From positions 62,001 to 126,000 of the forward strand of contig JANOCT010000012.1 of the NCBI GenBank assembly GCA_031412335.1: DNA of 64,000 nt, written 5' to 3'. The translations under genes and the position numbers were made by a program. Below, in pieces: positions 8,872 through 18,600 of the stretch. Source of the DNA: JBBQYA01 sp031412335. GTDB lineage: Bacteria > Bacteroidota > Bacteroidia > Sphingobacteriales > Sphingobacteriaceae. Within the stretch, counting starts at the first letter, position 1. The number at the start of each line of letters is the position of its first letter. A model generated the notes under the pieces. It ran no database searches. It saw only the letters and a program-made list of their open reading frames with translations, and was not told where the DNA came from.

Positions 8872-10809
8872 TTGGAAAAGCATTCGCATAAAACAAGCGC
8901 TCTTACTGGAGCTGGCTTATTAATAAGTTTAGGAATTATTTATGGTGACATTGGTACTTCTCCACTTTATGTATTAAAAGCTGTAATTGGTAAATCTGTT
9001 ATTACTCCAGAACTAATTATTGGCGCACTATCCTGTATTTTCTGGACACTTACTCTCCAAACTACCGTAAAATATGTGTTAATAACCTTACGAGCCGATA
9101 ATAAAGGTGAAGGAGGAATTTTTTCTTTATTCACACTTATTCGCCGAAAAGCAAAATGGCTCATAATTCCAGCTATGATTGGAGGGTGTACCTTGCTAGC
9201 AGATGGAATTATTACTCCTCCCATTTCTGTATCATCAGCCATAGAAGGATTGCTGATTTACAATCCAAATTTACCAACAGTACCTATTGTAATTATTATT
9301 ATTTCTGCACTTTTTATATTTCAACAATTAGGTACTAACCTAGTTGGCAGAGCTTTTGGCCCGGTTATGTTTATTTGGTTTGGTATGTTGGCCTATTTTG
9401 GTAGCATTCAGGCATTCTCTAATTTCGAAGTATTTAAAGCAATAAACCCGGTATACGGATATAATTTGCTGGTCAACAATCCAGGTGGTTTTTGGCTTTT
9501 AGGCGCTGTATTTTTATGTACTACTGGTGCTGAAGCCTTGTATTCAGATTTAGGTCATTGCGGCAGAACCAATATTAGAGTTAGTTGGATTTTTGTAAAA
9601 ACAGCGCTCTTACTTAACTATTTCGGTCAGGGTGCTTGGCTACTCTCACATAGTGGCGAATTATTGGTTGGTAATCCTTTTTACAACATTATACCCCCAG
9701 GTTTTCTTATTTATGGAATTATCATTTCCACGCTGGCAACTATTATTGCCAGTCAAGCATTAATAAGCGGTTCATTTACATTAATAAGTGAAGCGGTAAG
9801 ATTAAATTTCTGGCCGAAAGTAAAAATTAATTTTCCGAGTAATCAAAAAGGGCAATTATACATACCGAGTGTAAATTGGCTGCTTTGGGGTGGTTGTGTA
9901 ATGGTTGTTTTATTGTTTCAAAAGTCTGAAAACATGGAAGCTGCTTATGGTTTGTCAATTACACTTACCATGCTCATGACATCGATTTTATTAAGTGTTT
10001 ATTTACTCACCCGTAGAGTTTCCCCTTATATTGTTGCAGTTTTTATCCTTATTTATGGCTCTATTGAAATTAGTTTTCTAATTGCCAATCTGGTTAAATT
10101 CAGTCATGGAGGTTGGTTTACATTTTTGATTGGAATGTTCTTGTTTTCAATTATGTGGGCTTGGTTTTCGGCACGTAAAATCAAAAATAGGTATGTTAAA
10201 TTTGTAGAAGTAGAAGACTATTATGAAATTTTAAATGATTTGAGCGAAGATGAAACGGTACCAAAATTTGCCTCTCAATTGGTGTATTTAACCAGTGCAA
10301 ATTTTTCATCAGAAATAGAAAGCAAAATCATTTATTCAATTTTACAAAAACAGCCAAAGCGGGCAGATGTGTACTGGTTAGTGCATGTGGATGTAGTTGA
10401 TGAGCCTTACACTCGTGAGTATAAAGTAGAAATGTTAGTGCCGGGTCATGTAATCCGAATTGAGTTTGAATTAGGTTTCCGGGTAGAACAAAAAATCAAT
10501 TTACTTTTCAGGAAAGTGGTAGAAGATCTTATTGCAAAAGGCGAAGTAGATATTACGAGCAAGTACCAATCATTAAGCAAACATAAAATATCTGGCGATT
10601 TTCGTTTCGTAGTGCTTGAAAAGCAATTATCGTCTTCCAATAATTTATCGTTTTACGAAAAAATTATTATGGGTTATTATTTTCTACTTCGAAAATTATC
10701 TTTGTCTGAAGAGCGAGGTTTTGGTCTCGACTTATCATTTGTAACTGTCGAAAAAGTTCCATTAATAGTTTCTAAATCTCAAGATATTGAGTTGAAAAGG
10801 ATTTATTGA
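8872..10809 (+). CDS. kup: Kup-type potassium uptake transporter
   Basis: The TTG start gives MEKHSHKTSALTGAG, directly before the family signature LGIIYGDIGTSPLYVLK. About 12 hydrophobic segments follow to roughly residue 430, then a hydrophilic C-terminal domain of about 200 residues, as in Kup/KUP/HAK proteins. DGIITPPISV near residue 110 is another conserved block. Length (645) is normal. The protein imports K+ through the inner membrane, probably with protons. It is monocistronic, with an AT-rich hairpin just after the stop. Confidence 0.95.
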   Translation: MEKHSHKTSALTGAGLLISLGIIYGDIGTSPLYVLKAVIGKSVITPELIIGALSCIFWTLTLQTTVKYVLITLRADNKGEGGIFSLFTLIRRKAKWLIIPAMIGGCTLLADGIITPPISVSSAIEGLLIYNPNLPTVPIVIIIISALFIFQQLGTNLVGRAFGPVMFIWFGMLAYFGSIQAFSNFEVFKAINPVYGYNLLVNNPGGFWLLGAVFLCTTGAEALYSDLGHCGRTNIRVSWIFVKTALLLNYFGQGAWLLSHSGELLVGNPFYNIIPPGFLIYGIIISTLATIIASQALISGSFTLISEAVRLNFWPKVKINFPSNQKGQLYIPSVNWLLWGGCVMVVLLFQKSENMEAAYGLSITLTMLMTSILLSVYLLTRRVSPYIVAVFILIYGSIEISFLIANLVKFSHGGWFTFLIGMFLFSIMWAWFSARKIKNRYVKFVEVEDYYEILNDLSEDETVPKFASQLVYLTSANFSSEIESKIIYSILQKQPKRADVYWLVHVDVVDEPYTREYKVEMLVPGHVIRIEFELGFRVEQKINLLFRKVVEDLIAKGEVDITSKYQSLSKHKISGDFRFVVLEKQLSSSNNLSFYEKIIMGYYFLLRKLSLSEERGFGLDLSFVTVEKVPLIVSKSQDIELKRIY

Positions 10810-10812
10810 TAT

Positions 10813-10831
10813 TCTTAAAATTATTTTAAGA
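10813..10831 (+). terminator. AT hairpin after kup
   Basis: TCTTAAAA / TTTTAAGA is a perfect 8-bp inverted repeat with a 3-base loop, four bases after the kup stop codon and followed by TTTCG. The stem has only one G-C pair per side, so it is weak as an intrinsic terminator, but its position fits. Confidence 0.4.
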
Positions 10832-10916
10832 TTTCGATAATTTTTGAAAATAGTTTTCACACAATAAGATTATTTAATTTGTATAAAATCTGTTTGAATT
10901 AATAATCAAATTGCCT

Positions 10917-10991
10917 TAGCTCGGATTGAAGCGGTCTCGTCATTCTGACGAGACAAAAAAGATACAGCGTAAAGCCGGATTAGCTCCAAAA
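10917..10991. repeat. Structured intergenic element (hairpin with conserved flanks)
   Basis: This lies in the 305-bp gap between the convergent kup and APC permease genes; the rest of the gap is featureless AT-rich sequence apart from the kup hairpin. The core is a perfect 9-bp stem, GTCTCGTCA / TGACGAGAC (10934-10942 and 10946-10954), with a TTC loop, followed by six A. It is flanked by GCTCGGATTGAAGCGG on the left and GATACAGCGTAAAGCCGG then TTAGCTCC on the right. From memory, the layout GATTGAAGCGG - variable hairpin - AAGATACAGCG..AAAGCCGG - GCTCC recurs between genes in other Bacteroidota such as Pedobacter-like genomes. It is much more GC-rich than its surroundings. Function is unknown; it could be a terminator, a REP-like repeat or an RNA motif. 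No second copy was noticed in the window. Confidence 0.55.
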
Positions 10992-11114
10992 TCAAAAATC
11001 TTTTATTAAAAATCTTTCTGTTTTATAAAATCTTGAAATCTTTAAAAGTAATTTAAATAAGAATCGTAAAATTCAAATTAAAACACGAATATTTCTTACA
11101 AAATCAATTATTCA

Positions 11115-13031
11115 TTAGGCGGGTACATTTTTCAATTTGCTATGATTATATCCGTAAGCAAAATAGATAATTAGTCCAACAATCAGCCATATTCCAAATC
11201 CAATCCAATTGCTGATGCCCATTTCCGACATCATATATAAACAGCAAAGTAAACCCGCAACCGGAATAAAAGAAAGACTTAATTGGAAACATAATACAGC
11301 GATGTAAATGCAAACCATAAAAAATATCCAGGTTGGAATTTTGTGTTTAAATAATCTCCATCCAGATTCGAATTTTTTATCTGCAGCAATGTTTAGTGAT
11401 TCTAATGTCTGAACATAGGTTTTTTCGTCCATAGCAAGTAACATTTGTTCAGGATCGTTTTCTAAAACAGAGTTTGAATTGATGTTAGCGTTTAATTGTG
11501 ATTTAAGTTCTATTAATTCTTGCTCATTCAGTGAAGTAATAAAATCTGTAGGAGAGTAGGCTGCTTTTTCATTAAAAACGAATCGCTTGGTTGCTCCTTG
11601 TTGTTTTGTTAATAAGAAAGCAATTACTGCAACTAATAATAAAGGAATAATATATTTTGAATTCAGATAGGGTGTTTTAAATTTCCGATCGATGGGTTCT
11701 TTGCTTTGCTGTAATTTTAAAACCCCAGCACAAACTAATACAAAAGCAAACAAAGTTCCGATGCTACATAAATCGGTAACCATGGTTAAATTCATAAATA
11801 AAGAAGGGATTGCCACCACAAAACCTGTAACTATCGTGGCAAAAGAAGGAGTTCGGTAAGTTGGGTGAATTCTGGAAAAAGCTTTTGGTAATAATCCATC
11901 GCGGCTCATACTCATCCATATTCTAGGTTGCCCTAATTGAAAAACCAATAAAACACTGGCCATGGCAACTACTGCACTTACTGCAATTATACCCGAAAGC
12001 CAAATCAAATTTAATTGTTGAAATACAAATGCCAATGGATCTCCAACAGCAAGGGTATCATATTTAACCATGCCGGTAAGTATCAACGCAACGGCTACAT
12101 ATAAAAAGGTGCAAATAATAATTGCCCACATCATCCCTCTCGGCAAATCGCGCTGTGGATTTTTGCATTCTTCGGCAGTTGTTGATATAGCATCGAAACC
12201 GATATAAGCGAAAAACACGGCTGAAACCCCTTTTATGACTCCTGAAAAACCGTTGGGAGCAAAAGGTGTCCAGTTTTTTGTGTCAACATAAAAAACACCT
12301 ACTGCAATTATTAATAAGATGATTGCTAATTTTATAACCACCATTAAATTACTCGCATTTCTAGATTCTTTCATTCCGCGATAAACTAGCCAGGTAATGA
12401 AAACAATAATAAGTAAAGCGGGCAAATCGGCAACAAAATGGAAATTGCCTAAAAGCGGAGCAGATTTCCAGGCCATAAAAGCTGATTGTTGTGCAGCACT
12501 TAAATTCTCAAACAATTTTCCACTTTGCATAAGCAAGGTTGATTCGTTGAAACCACGAGATGCACTTAAATAATCCATCGTCATCCAAGCGGGAAGCTCA
12601 ATACCGCCAGAAGCTAGCAAACTTGTAAAATAATCGGACCATGAAATTGCTACTGTGATATTGCCAACCGCATATTCCATAATGAGCGACCAGCCAATAA
12701 TCCAAGCAATTAATTCACCAAAAGCAACATACGAATAGGTATATGCACTACCTGCAACCGGAACGATTGAGGCAAATTCTGCATAGGCAAAAGCAGCAAA
12801 ACTACAAGCAATGGCCGTGAAAATAAATAAATAAATAACAGCAGGACCGCCATCTGAACTTGCCTTGCCTATGGTACTAAAAATGCCGGCACCAATAATT
12901 GCTGCAATACCAAAAGCAGCTAAATCTCTAACGCCCAATGTTTTGGCTAGCGCACCAGAACTATGGTATTGTGCATCAGCATCTTTTAAAATTCCATTTA
13001 TCGTTTTCTTTCTGAAAAGAGAATTAATCAT
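11115..13031 (-). CDS. APC-superfamily amino acid permease
   Basis: A 638-residue permease starting MINSLFRKK. The segment FGIAAIIGAGIFSTIGKAS near residue 40 is the TM1 substrate-binding signature of the amino acid-polyamine-cation superfamily, closest to the cationic amino acid transporter (CAT/YfnA) group. GFDAISTTAEECKNPQRDLPRG near residue 278 is the conserved loop after TM6. About 12-14 hydrophobic segments are visible. Unusually, a hydrophilic stretch of roughly 75 residues (about 490-565) with a Gln/Leu/Glu-rich helix sits between late membrane segments. The substrate is not determined. It is divergent from the PAP2 gene, with 128 bases between the two starts. Confidence 0.88.
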   Translation of the reverse strand: MINSLFRKKTINGILKDADAQYHSSGALAKTLGVRDLAAFGIAAIIGAGIFSTIGKASSDGGPAVIYLFIFTAIACSFAAFAYAEFASIVPVAGSAYTYSYVAFGELIAWIIGWSLIMEYAVGNITVAISWSDYFTSLLASGGIELPAWMTMDYLSASRGFNESTLLMQSGKLFENLSAAQQSAFMAWKSAPLLGNFHFVADLPALLIIVFITWLVYRGMKESRNASNLMVVIKLAIILLIIAVGVFYVDTKNWTPFAPNGFSGVIKGVSAVFFAYIGFDAISTTAEECKNPQRDLPRGMMWAIIICTFLYVAVALILTGMVKYDTLAVGDPLAFVFQQLNLIWLSGIIAVSAVVAMASVLLVFQLGQPRIWMSMSRDGLLPKAFSRIHPTYRTPSFATIVTGFVVAIPSLFMNLTMVTDLCSIGTLFAFVLVCAGVLKLQQSKEPIDRKFKTPYLNSKYIIPLLLVAVIAFLLTKQQGATKRFVFNEKAAYSPTDFITSLNEQELIELKSQLNANINSNSVLENDPEQMLLAMDEKTYVQTLESLNIAADKKFESGWRLFKHKIPTWIFFMVCIYIAVLCFQLSLSFIPVAGLLCCLYMMSEMGISNWIGFGIWLIVGLIIYFAYGYNHSKLKNVPA

Positions 13032-13159
13032 GTAGCGGTTTGTTTTGAACTTTGAATATAGAATTTTTTATTTGTTCAATGGAATTACATTTTCGCTATG
13101 GCTATTTTTTGCAGAGGTAAACGGAAATTATAAATAGATTTGAAACGAAAAATATACCT

Positions 13160-13807
13160 ATGATATCTATTTTAGGAGCCAATCGGATTTATTTTCTGCT
13201 TTTTTTTATGATGATTGCTTTTTGTACAGTCATTTTAATGATGTACACAAAATCAGAATTATTTTTTTCGGTTAATTCCATCGTAAATCCGAATGACCAG
13301 TTTTTTAAATACTTAACCCATATTGGTGACGGGCTTTTCTTCTGTTTAATAATTGTAATGCTGGCTTTTGTAAAATTTCGCTTTGCAATTATTGGTTTAC
13401 TCTGCTATGCGATACCAAGTTTGTTCACTCAATTTTTGAAGAAAAATATATTTCATGAACTCCGACCAAAAGCTTTTTACGAAGGATTACAAAATCTAAC
13501 CTTGGTAAATGGGGTTGAAGTACATAGCTTAAATAGTTTTCCTTCTGGCCATACGACCACCGCATTTGCCATGTTTGCCTTTCTGACCATCATTACTCCA
13601 AACAAAAATTATAGCTTTTTATATTTCATTCTTGCTCTTTTTGTTGGCTTCAGCAGAATATACCTATCCCAACATTTTTTATTTGATGTGTACATGGGTT
13701 CTATAATTGGAACACTAGGGACTTTATTTATTTTTTATTTTGTGGAAAGGTATGGTTGGTTTGGTGAAAAGGTTTTTATGGGGAGGTTTGGGAGTGTATT
13801 AAGATAA
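13160..13807 (+). CDS. PAP2-family membrane phosphatase
   Basis: A 215-residue membrane protein with about six hydrophobic segments and the three phosphatase motifs: K-x6-RP (KNIFHELRP, near residue 94), PSGH (SFPSGHTTT, near residue 127) and SR-x5-H-x3-D (SRIYLSQHFLFD, near residue 168). Members dephosphorylate lipid phosphates such as undecaprenyl pyrophosphate, phosphatidic acid or lipid A; which applies here cannot be told. The gene is monocistronic and is followed by an 8-bp hairpin. Confidence 0.9.
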   Translation: MISILGANRIYFLLFFMMIAFCTVILMMYTKSELFFSVNSIVNPNDQFFKYLTHIGDGLFFCLIIVMLAFVKFRFAIIGLLCYAIPSLFTQFLKKNIFHELRPKAFYEGLQNLTLVNGVEVHSLNSFPSGHTTTAFAMFAFLTIITPNKNYSFLYFILALFVGFSRIYLSQHFLFDVYMGSIIGTLGTLFIFYFVERYGWFGEKVFMGRFGSVLR

Positions 13808-13860
13808 TTTTTAAGAAATGTCAAAAAATTAAATAATAATATTTGCAGATAGTATTTTTC

Positions 13861-13881
13861 AATAAGCACTTTTTGCTTATT
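13861..13881 (+). terminator. Hairpin downstream of the PAP2 gene
   Basis: AATAAGCA / TGCTTATT is a perfect 8-bp inverted repeat with a 5-base loop, about 53 bases after the PAP2 stop. It has no following T run. The remaining 249-bp gap to the next gene (14057) is AT-rich, presumably holds the promoter of the Rhs operon, and shows no convincing promoter. Confidence 0.4.
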
Positions 13882-14056
13882 CCTACTGAATAATTTTCGT
13901 TAAAGTAAAAAAACTATATACTTTTTATATTACCTGCACATCAACTTAATGTTAAGAAATTATACATAGAGCTAGAAATTAATTTTTTATTGTAAAAATT
14001 ATTCCCTTCTATTGTAAAGTATTTCAAGAGTTTCCATTTACCTAAACGACTTCCCA

Positions 14057-15628
14057 TTGAAAAACTTTCTTTTCATAATTTTTTTTATGTGGATTTCTAC
14101 AGGGAACAGCTTTGCTCAGTTCACAGGTTCAATAAGTTCGCAAGTAAAAAATACTGCAGCAAAAAACTTTTATAGATTATTTAATAGTAAGGATGTTATA
14201 AAACTAAAAGATAACTTAAATGCTGGTAAACTTGATGAGGAAAGTAAAAAACTGATAAAAAAATACCTTGGAAAGTCAAAACAAAAATCTCGAAAGCTGA
14301 TTCGAAGAATAAATGGGAGTTCAAAAAAGTACAAGCGTAAATTACTAAAGGCAGAAAATAATTTGCAAAAGAAATTGTGCAAAACAGATCCCGCATTAGC
14401 AGACCAGTTATACAATTACAATACATTTAATAGAGCACCTTATTATAACACTAAAAGTAAAGGAATTCAAGGAGCTTCAACCTATTTGCCTGCTATAGAT
14501 AGATTGAAAAACTCAACAGGCTATTTAACAATGGATGGTTGTGTATCATCTGATTCTATCCAACAAAAAAATTCGTTTGAAGCTAAAACTATAACCGATG
14601 AAGCCGAAAAATCAATAAGTAAATCTCAAAATTTTCAGTCTTATAACAGAGCCAGAAAAGAGCAATTAGAAAAAAGCCTTGTTAATCATCCAGAATTAAA
14701 TAAAGAACTTTTAAAGTACAATAAGGCTAATTATTATTCTAATCAGCATTTAAATGATATTAAAACACTCTTCAAAAAGCAATCAAAAATTGAGGAAAAA
14801 GTTTTAGCTGCACTCGATCAACATAAAGGATTTAATGATTTTGCAAAGTTTAATTCCTACTTATCAAAGTTTAAAATACCCGACAACTGGGGGAAATCGC
14901 TTGACGGAATTGCTACAAATGAACAGTTTAACGAAGCGGTTAAACAACGAATGGAAGAAATGGTAGCTGAAATACCAATTCCATCAAAAACTGGTTTAGC
15001 AAATGCAAACCTTAAAGAAGTAAGCACTGCAAAAAGTCTGATTTTACCCAAAATGGAAAAAATGCAAAAAACCATGAATCAAGTAAAATCTGCGCAAGCT
15101 GACGTGAAGAATGCATCTGATTTGCCTGACTTTAAACCTAACCCGCTAAAAACTAAAAGATTAGTTGATAGACTTATTTTCAGTAACGATTTTCAATTTA
15201 AAAAATCACAGAATTTAATGCCGGGAGGAGCAAGTATTGGCTTAAATATCTCCTATCAAACAACAACAAAAATAACTATTGGAACAGGAGGCGCTTATGC
15301 TTTTGGCTTAAGTAATAAAATTAAAGCTATTAATTATTCTACTGAAAATTTAGGAATAAGAAGTTTTACAACTTACCAATTAAATAAAATTATTCATGTA
15401 CAAATGGGTTTTGAAAAAAATTATACCCGTTTTGCATTACCTGGTTCTACCAAAGAATTAATTCTGGAAGATTATAAATGGAATAATAGCGCATTATTTG
15501 GATTTAAATTATTGAATCCTTCAAAAAAAGGTGCAAAGCAACTATTAAGCATCCAATACGATTTTTTACATAATACACATGTACCAAACACACCTGTAAT
15601 AGTTTATCGGGTAGGGTTTGAGTTTTAA
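14057..15628 (+). CDS. Predicted outer-membrane protein at head of Rhs operon
   Basis: Not recognised by family. The TTG start gives a signal peptide (MKNFLFIIFFMWISTG..AQF). Residues about 20-330 are very rich in Lys, Asn and Gln and predicted helical, with several short repeat-like runs (KKYLGK, KKYKRK). Residues about 365-523 change to alternating hydrophobic beta-strand sequence with Gly and aromatic residues and end in YRVGFEF, as for an outer-membrane beta-barrel. The gene lies 24 bases before the Rhs N-half and on the same strand, so it probably belongs to the same transcript. It may anchor, translocate or protect the Rhs protein; that role is inferred from position only. Confidence 0.6.
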   Translation: MKNFLFIIFFMWISTGNSFAQFTGSISSQVKNTAAKNFYRLFNSKDVIKLKDNLNAGKLDEESKKLIKKYLGKSKQKSRKLIRRINGSSKKYKRKLLKAENNLQKKLCKTDPALADQLYNYNTFNRAPYYNTKSKGIQGASTYLPAIDRLKNSTGYLTMDGCVSSDSIQQKNSFEAKTITDEAEKSISKSQNFQSYNRARKEQLEKSLVNHPELNKELLKYNKANYYSNQHLNDIKTLFKKQSKIEEKVLAALDQHKGFNDFAKFNSYLSKFKIPDNWGKSLDGIATNEQFNEAVKQRMEEMVAEIPIPSKTGLANANLKEVSTAKSLILPKMEKMQKTMNQVKSAQADVKNASDLPDFKPNPLKTKRLVDRLIFSNDFQFKKSQNLMPGGASIGLNISYQTTTKITIGTGGAYAFGLSNKIKAINYSTENLGIRSFTTYQLNKIIHVQMGFEKNYTRFALPGSTKELILEDYKWNNSALFGFKLLNPSKKGAKQLLSIQYDFLHNTHVPNTPVIVYRVGFEF

Positions 15629-15652
15629 ATTACTTATTAAAGTCTACCATCT

Positions 15653-18600
15653 ATGAAGATTAAATTTTGTATTTTATTTATTTGCCTTTTTATTGTTTTA
15701 ATTGAAAATAATTTTGCTCAAACACCAACTTTTAAACCACCAGCAGTATCACAACTATCTCAATCGGTTTCACCAGAAGCAATAAATGGAAATATAGATA
15801 ACCATGCTCCAGTTAATTATTATACTGGTGCAGCTACTATTACTATTCCAATTTCAACTATTGAATATGGTGGAATTTCAATACCTGTTTCATTATCATA
15901 CACTACATCAGGAATAAAAGTTAATCAAAGAGCAAGTGATGTTGGACTAGGATGGAATCTAAATGGAGGTGGTGTAATTCGTAGATTAAGACGAGGTAAA
16001 GAAGATGGGATAGACGGATATGTGAAGGCAGATAGTGTATCGAAAATTATTAAATCAACACAAAATGCATGGCGATTTAATACTTTTAAGGAAGTTAATG
16101 AAGGGTATGCAGATTCAGAACCAGATATATTTACATACTCTGGGCCAGGATTTAGCGGGGAATTCTTGCTTGGAGGAGGCTTACTAGGAGAAGACAATAT
16201 GAATGTAGATTATGAATTTGAAAACATTAATAATACTTCATCTATTTATAACAATAAAAGAATAATTAAAAAATTTATTTTAACCAATAATGAAGGGATA
16301 AAATTTATTTATGAATCTATGGAAACTTCAAATTACACGGATGTTTTTAGCAGTTATGTTCATGGTGAAAGTTATCCTCAAAATACATTAGATGACGAAG
16401 CTTATAATCCCTTGAAATATCAATCTCGAGAGGGGAATTTGCAAGAAAATTCAATAAATGCCTGGTTTATTTCAGAGATAGTTTTTCCTAAAGATTCTTC
16501 AAAAATAAGTTTTACTTATCTTAACGACTTTTATCAAACTTACTCTGATATGACTTATTTTCAAGCAAATCCTTATGATGGTGATGGATTAAGCGGAGGA
16601 GTTAGAGTTACTAGAAAGTTTTGCTTGCCTAAAATTATCACACCTCAACTATTTAGAATAAAATGGCCAAATGGCAAAATAGATTTCAGATACCAAAAAA
16701 GAAGAGATAACTATAATTTTGATGATATTGGTTCCAACTATCCAAATTCACGTGGTATTATGACTATAAATCCAACACACCAACATGTTAACACTTTAGA
16801 AAATGGTGGCTTGACTGAGATATTAATTTTTGATAGTAAAAATATTCAAGAAAAAAAGTTCGAATTAGATCATATTTATGATAGTAATATTGATTTTCTT
16901 TCAGATAGATTAATGTTAATTTCAGTAAAAGAGATATCAAAAGATAGTATATCAAAAGCTAAATGGCAATTTAATCATCATTCCTTTAACCAATCTTTTC
17001 TTAGTAATAATCAAGATTTTTGGGGGTATTTTAGAAAAGATCCTTATCACACAATTATGTATCCAACTGAAGCATTTCAAATTTTGAGGGGGTTTGAATC
17101 AATATCTAGAATTCCAAAAATTTCACGCTCTGCTCAGTCAACATCAAATCCTAACTTAGATCCAGCCGGAAAAAGCAGTCGAAATGAACTAATGGTTTAT
17201 ACTTATGCAAATTTAATAAATACAAACAATGTGTTTAGAGCAAATGATATACAAAAGGAAGATTGCCAAGCTGGTCTTTTGTATAATATAGTATATCCTT
17301 CTGGAAACTGGGTAAAATTAGAATATGAACCGCATTCGTTTAATGCGAGTCCCGATGTTTCTAATGGAGGATTAATTGATGGTGGTGGAGTTAGGGTAAA
17401 AAAAATTGAAAGTTTTATTTATGCTAATTATGAAAGGAATTATGCAATTGATACTATAATTTATAGATATCCAGTACGATTTTCTTTCCCTCAATTTGTT
17501 AAATCCTGGCAACCTGATTATGCTAACATACCCCAAACAGTTGGAGCAATGAATAATTTTGTAAAAATATTTGGATTTCCAATTAATGATTTAGAAACTT
17601 CAAAAGGAAGCAATGTTGTATATGGAGAGGTCAAAGTTTTAAGAAAAAATAAAGGAAGTATTGTTTACAAGTATAGTATTCCGTTTACTCAATTTAATAG
17701 TAATATAGAAAGCTTACCCTCAATTTTTAATACTAAAACAGCAACTTTAACTTACGATCCAGGACTTTTAATTTCTCCTTCTTATTATTTTCAAGATTTG
17801 TATCCTTATCCAAGAAACTTAAATTTTGATTGGGCAAGAGGCCAATTACTTTCTAAAACATTATTTGATAATAATACAAAAATTATTCACGAAGAGTTGA
17901 ATGAATATTTTACTGATCCGGTTGATTTGCAAATTTATGGGTCTGTTATTAAAACGGTAAACGAAGAAAGATTTGATGCTAATCCAGCTCCTTCACAAAT
18001 TGGTAACATATATAGATATGGAGTTTATACACATACCACAGGATGGAAAAATCTAATCAAGAAAACAATTAATAATTATTCTACAATAAATCAATCTGCA
18101 CCATTATCAAAAAACACTAAATATACTTATACAACTAGCAGAGGTTTTAAGGTAACTAAAAGCGTGACAGACTCATTTCCAGATGGTTCAGAAATAAAAA
18201 AAGTATATACATTTTTAATTGATTCTAATTTTAAACCTTGGATTACAGCTTCATCCACAAATGAGGATATCTTAACAATGTTGAAATTGAAAGACAATGA
18301 TTTAATTGAAGAATTAACTTATTGCAAGAAAATAAATGAAGATTACGGATTAATTGCTGGAAAATATTATAAATACAAATTATTTACAAATGGTCCTTTA
18401 ATACCACAAATACATAAGGTTTATTCATTTGAATCTTCTATTCCAATTGTAACTAATTTTGTTCTATCGCATATTGACAGAACAACTGAAAACGATATCA
18501 TAATAGATTACAGGTATAAACTAGAAAAAACAATTGATCTTTATGATAAAAAAGGAAATATTTTACAAACTACTGATCGATTAGGTATTTCAAATGTTAT

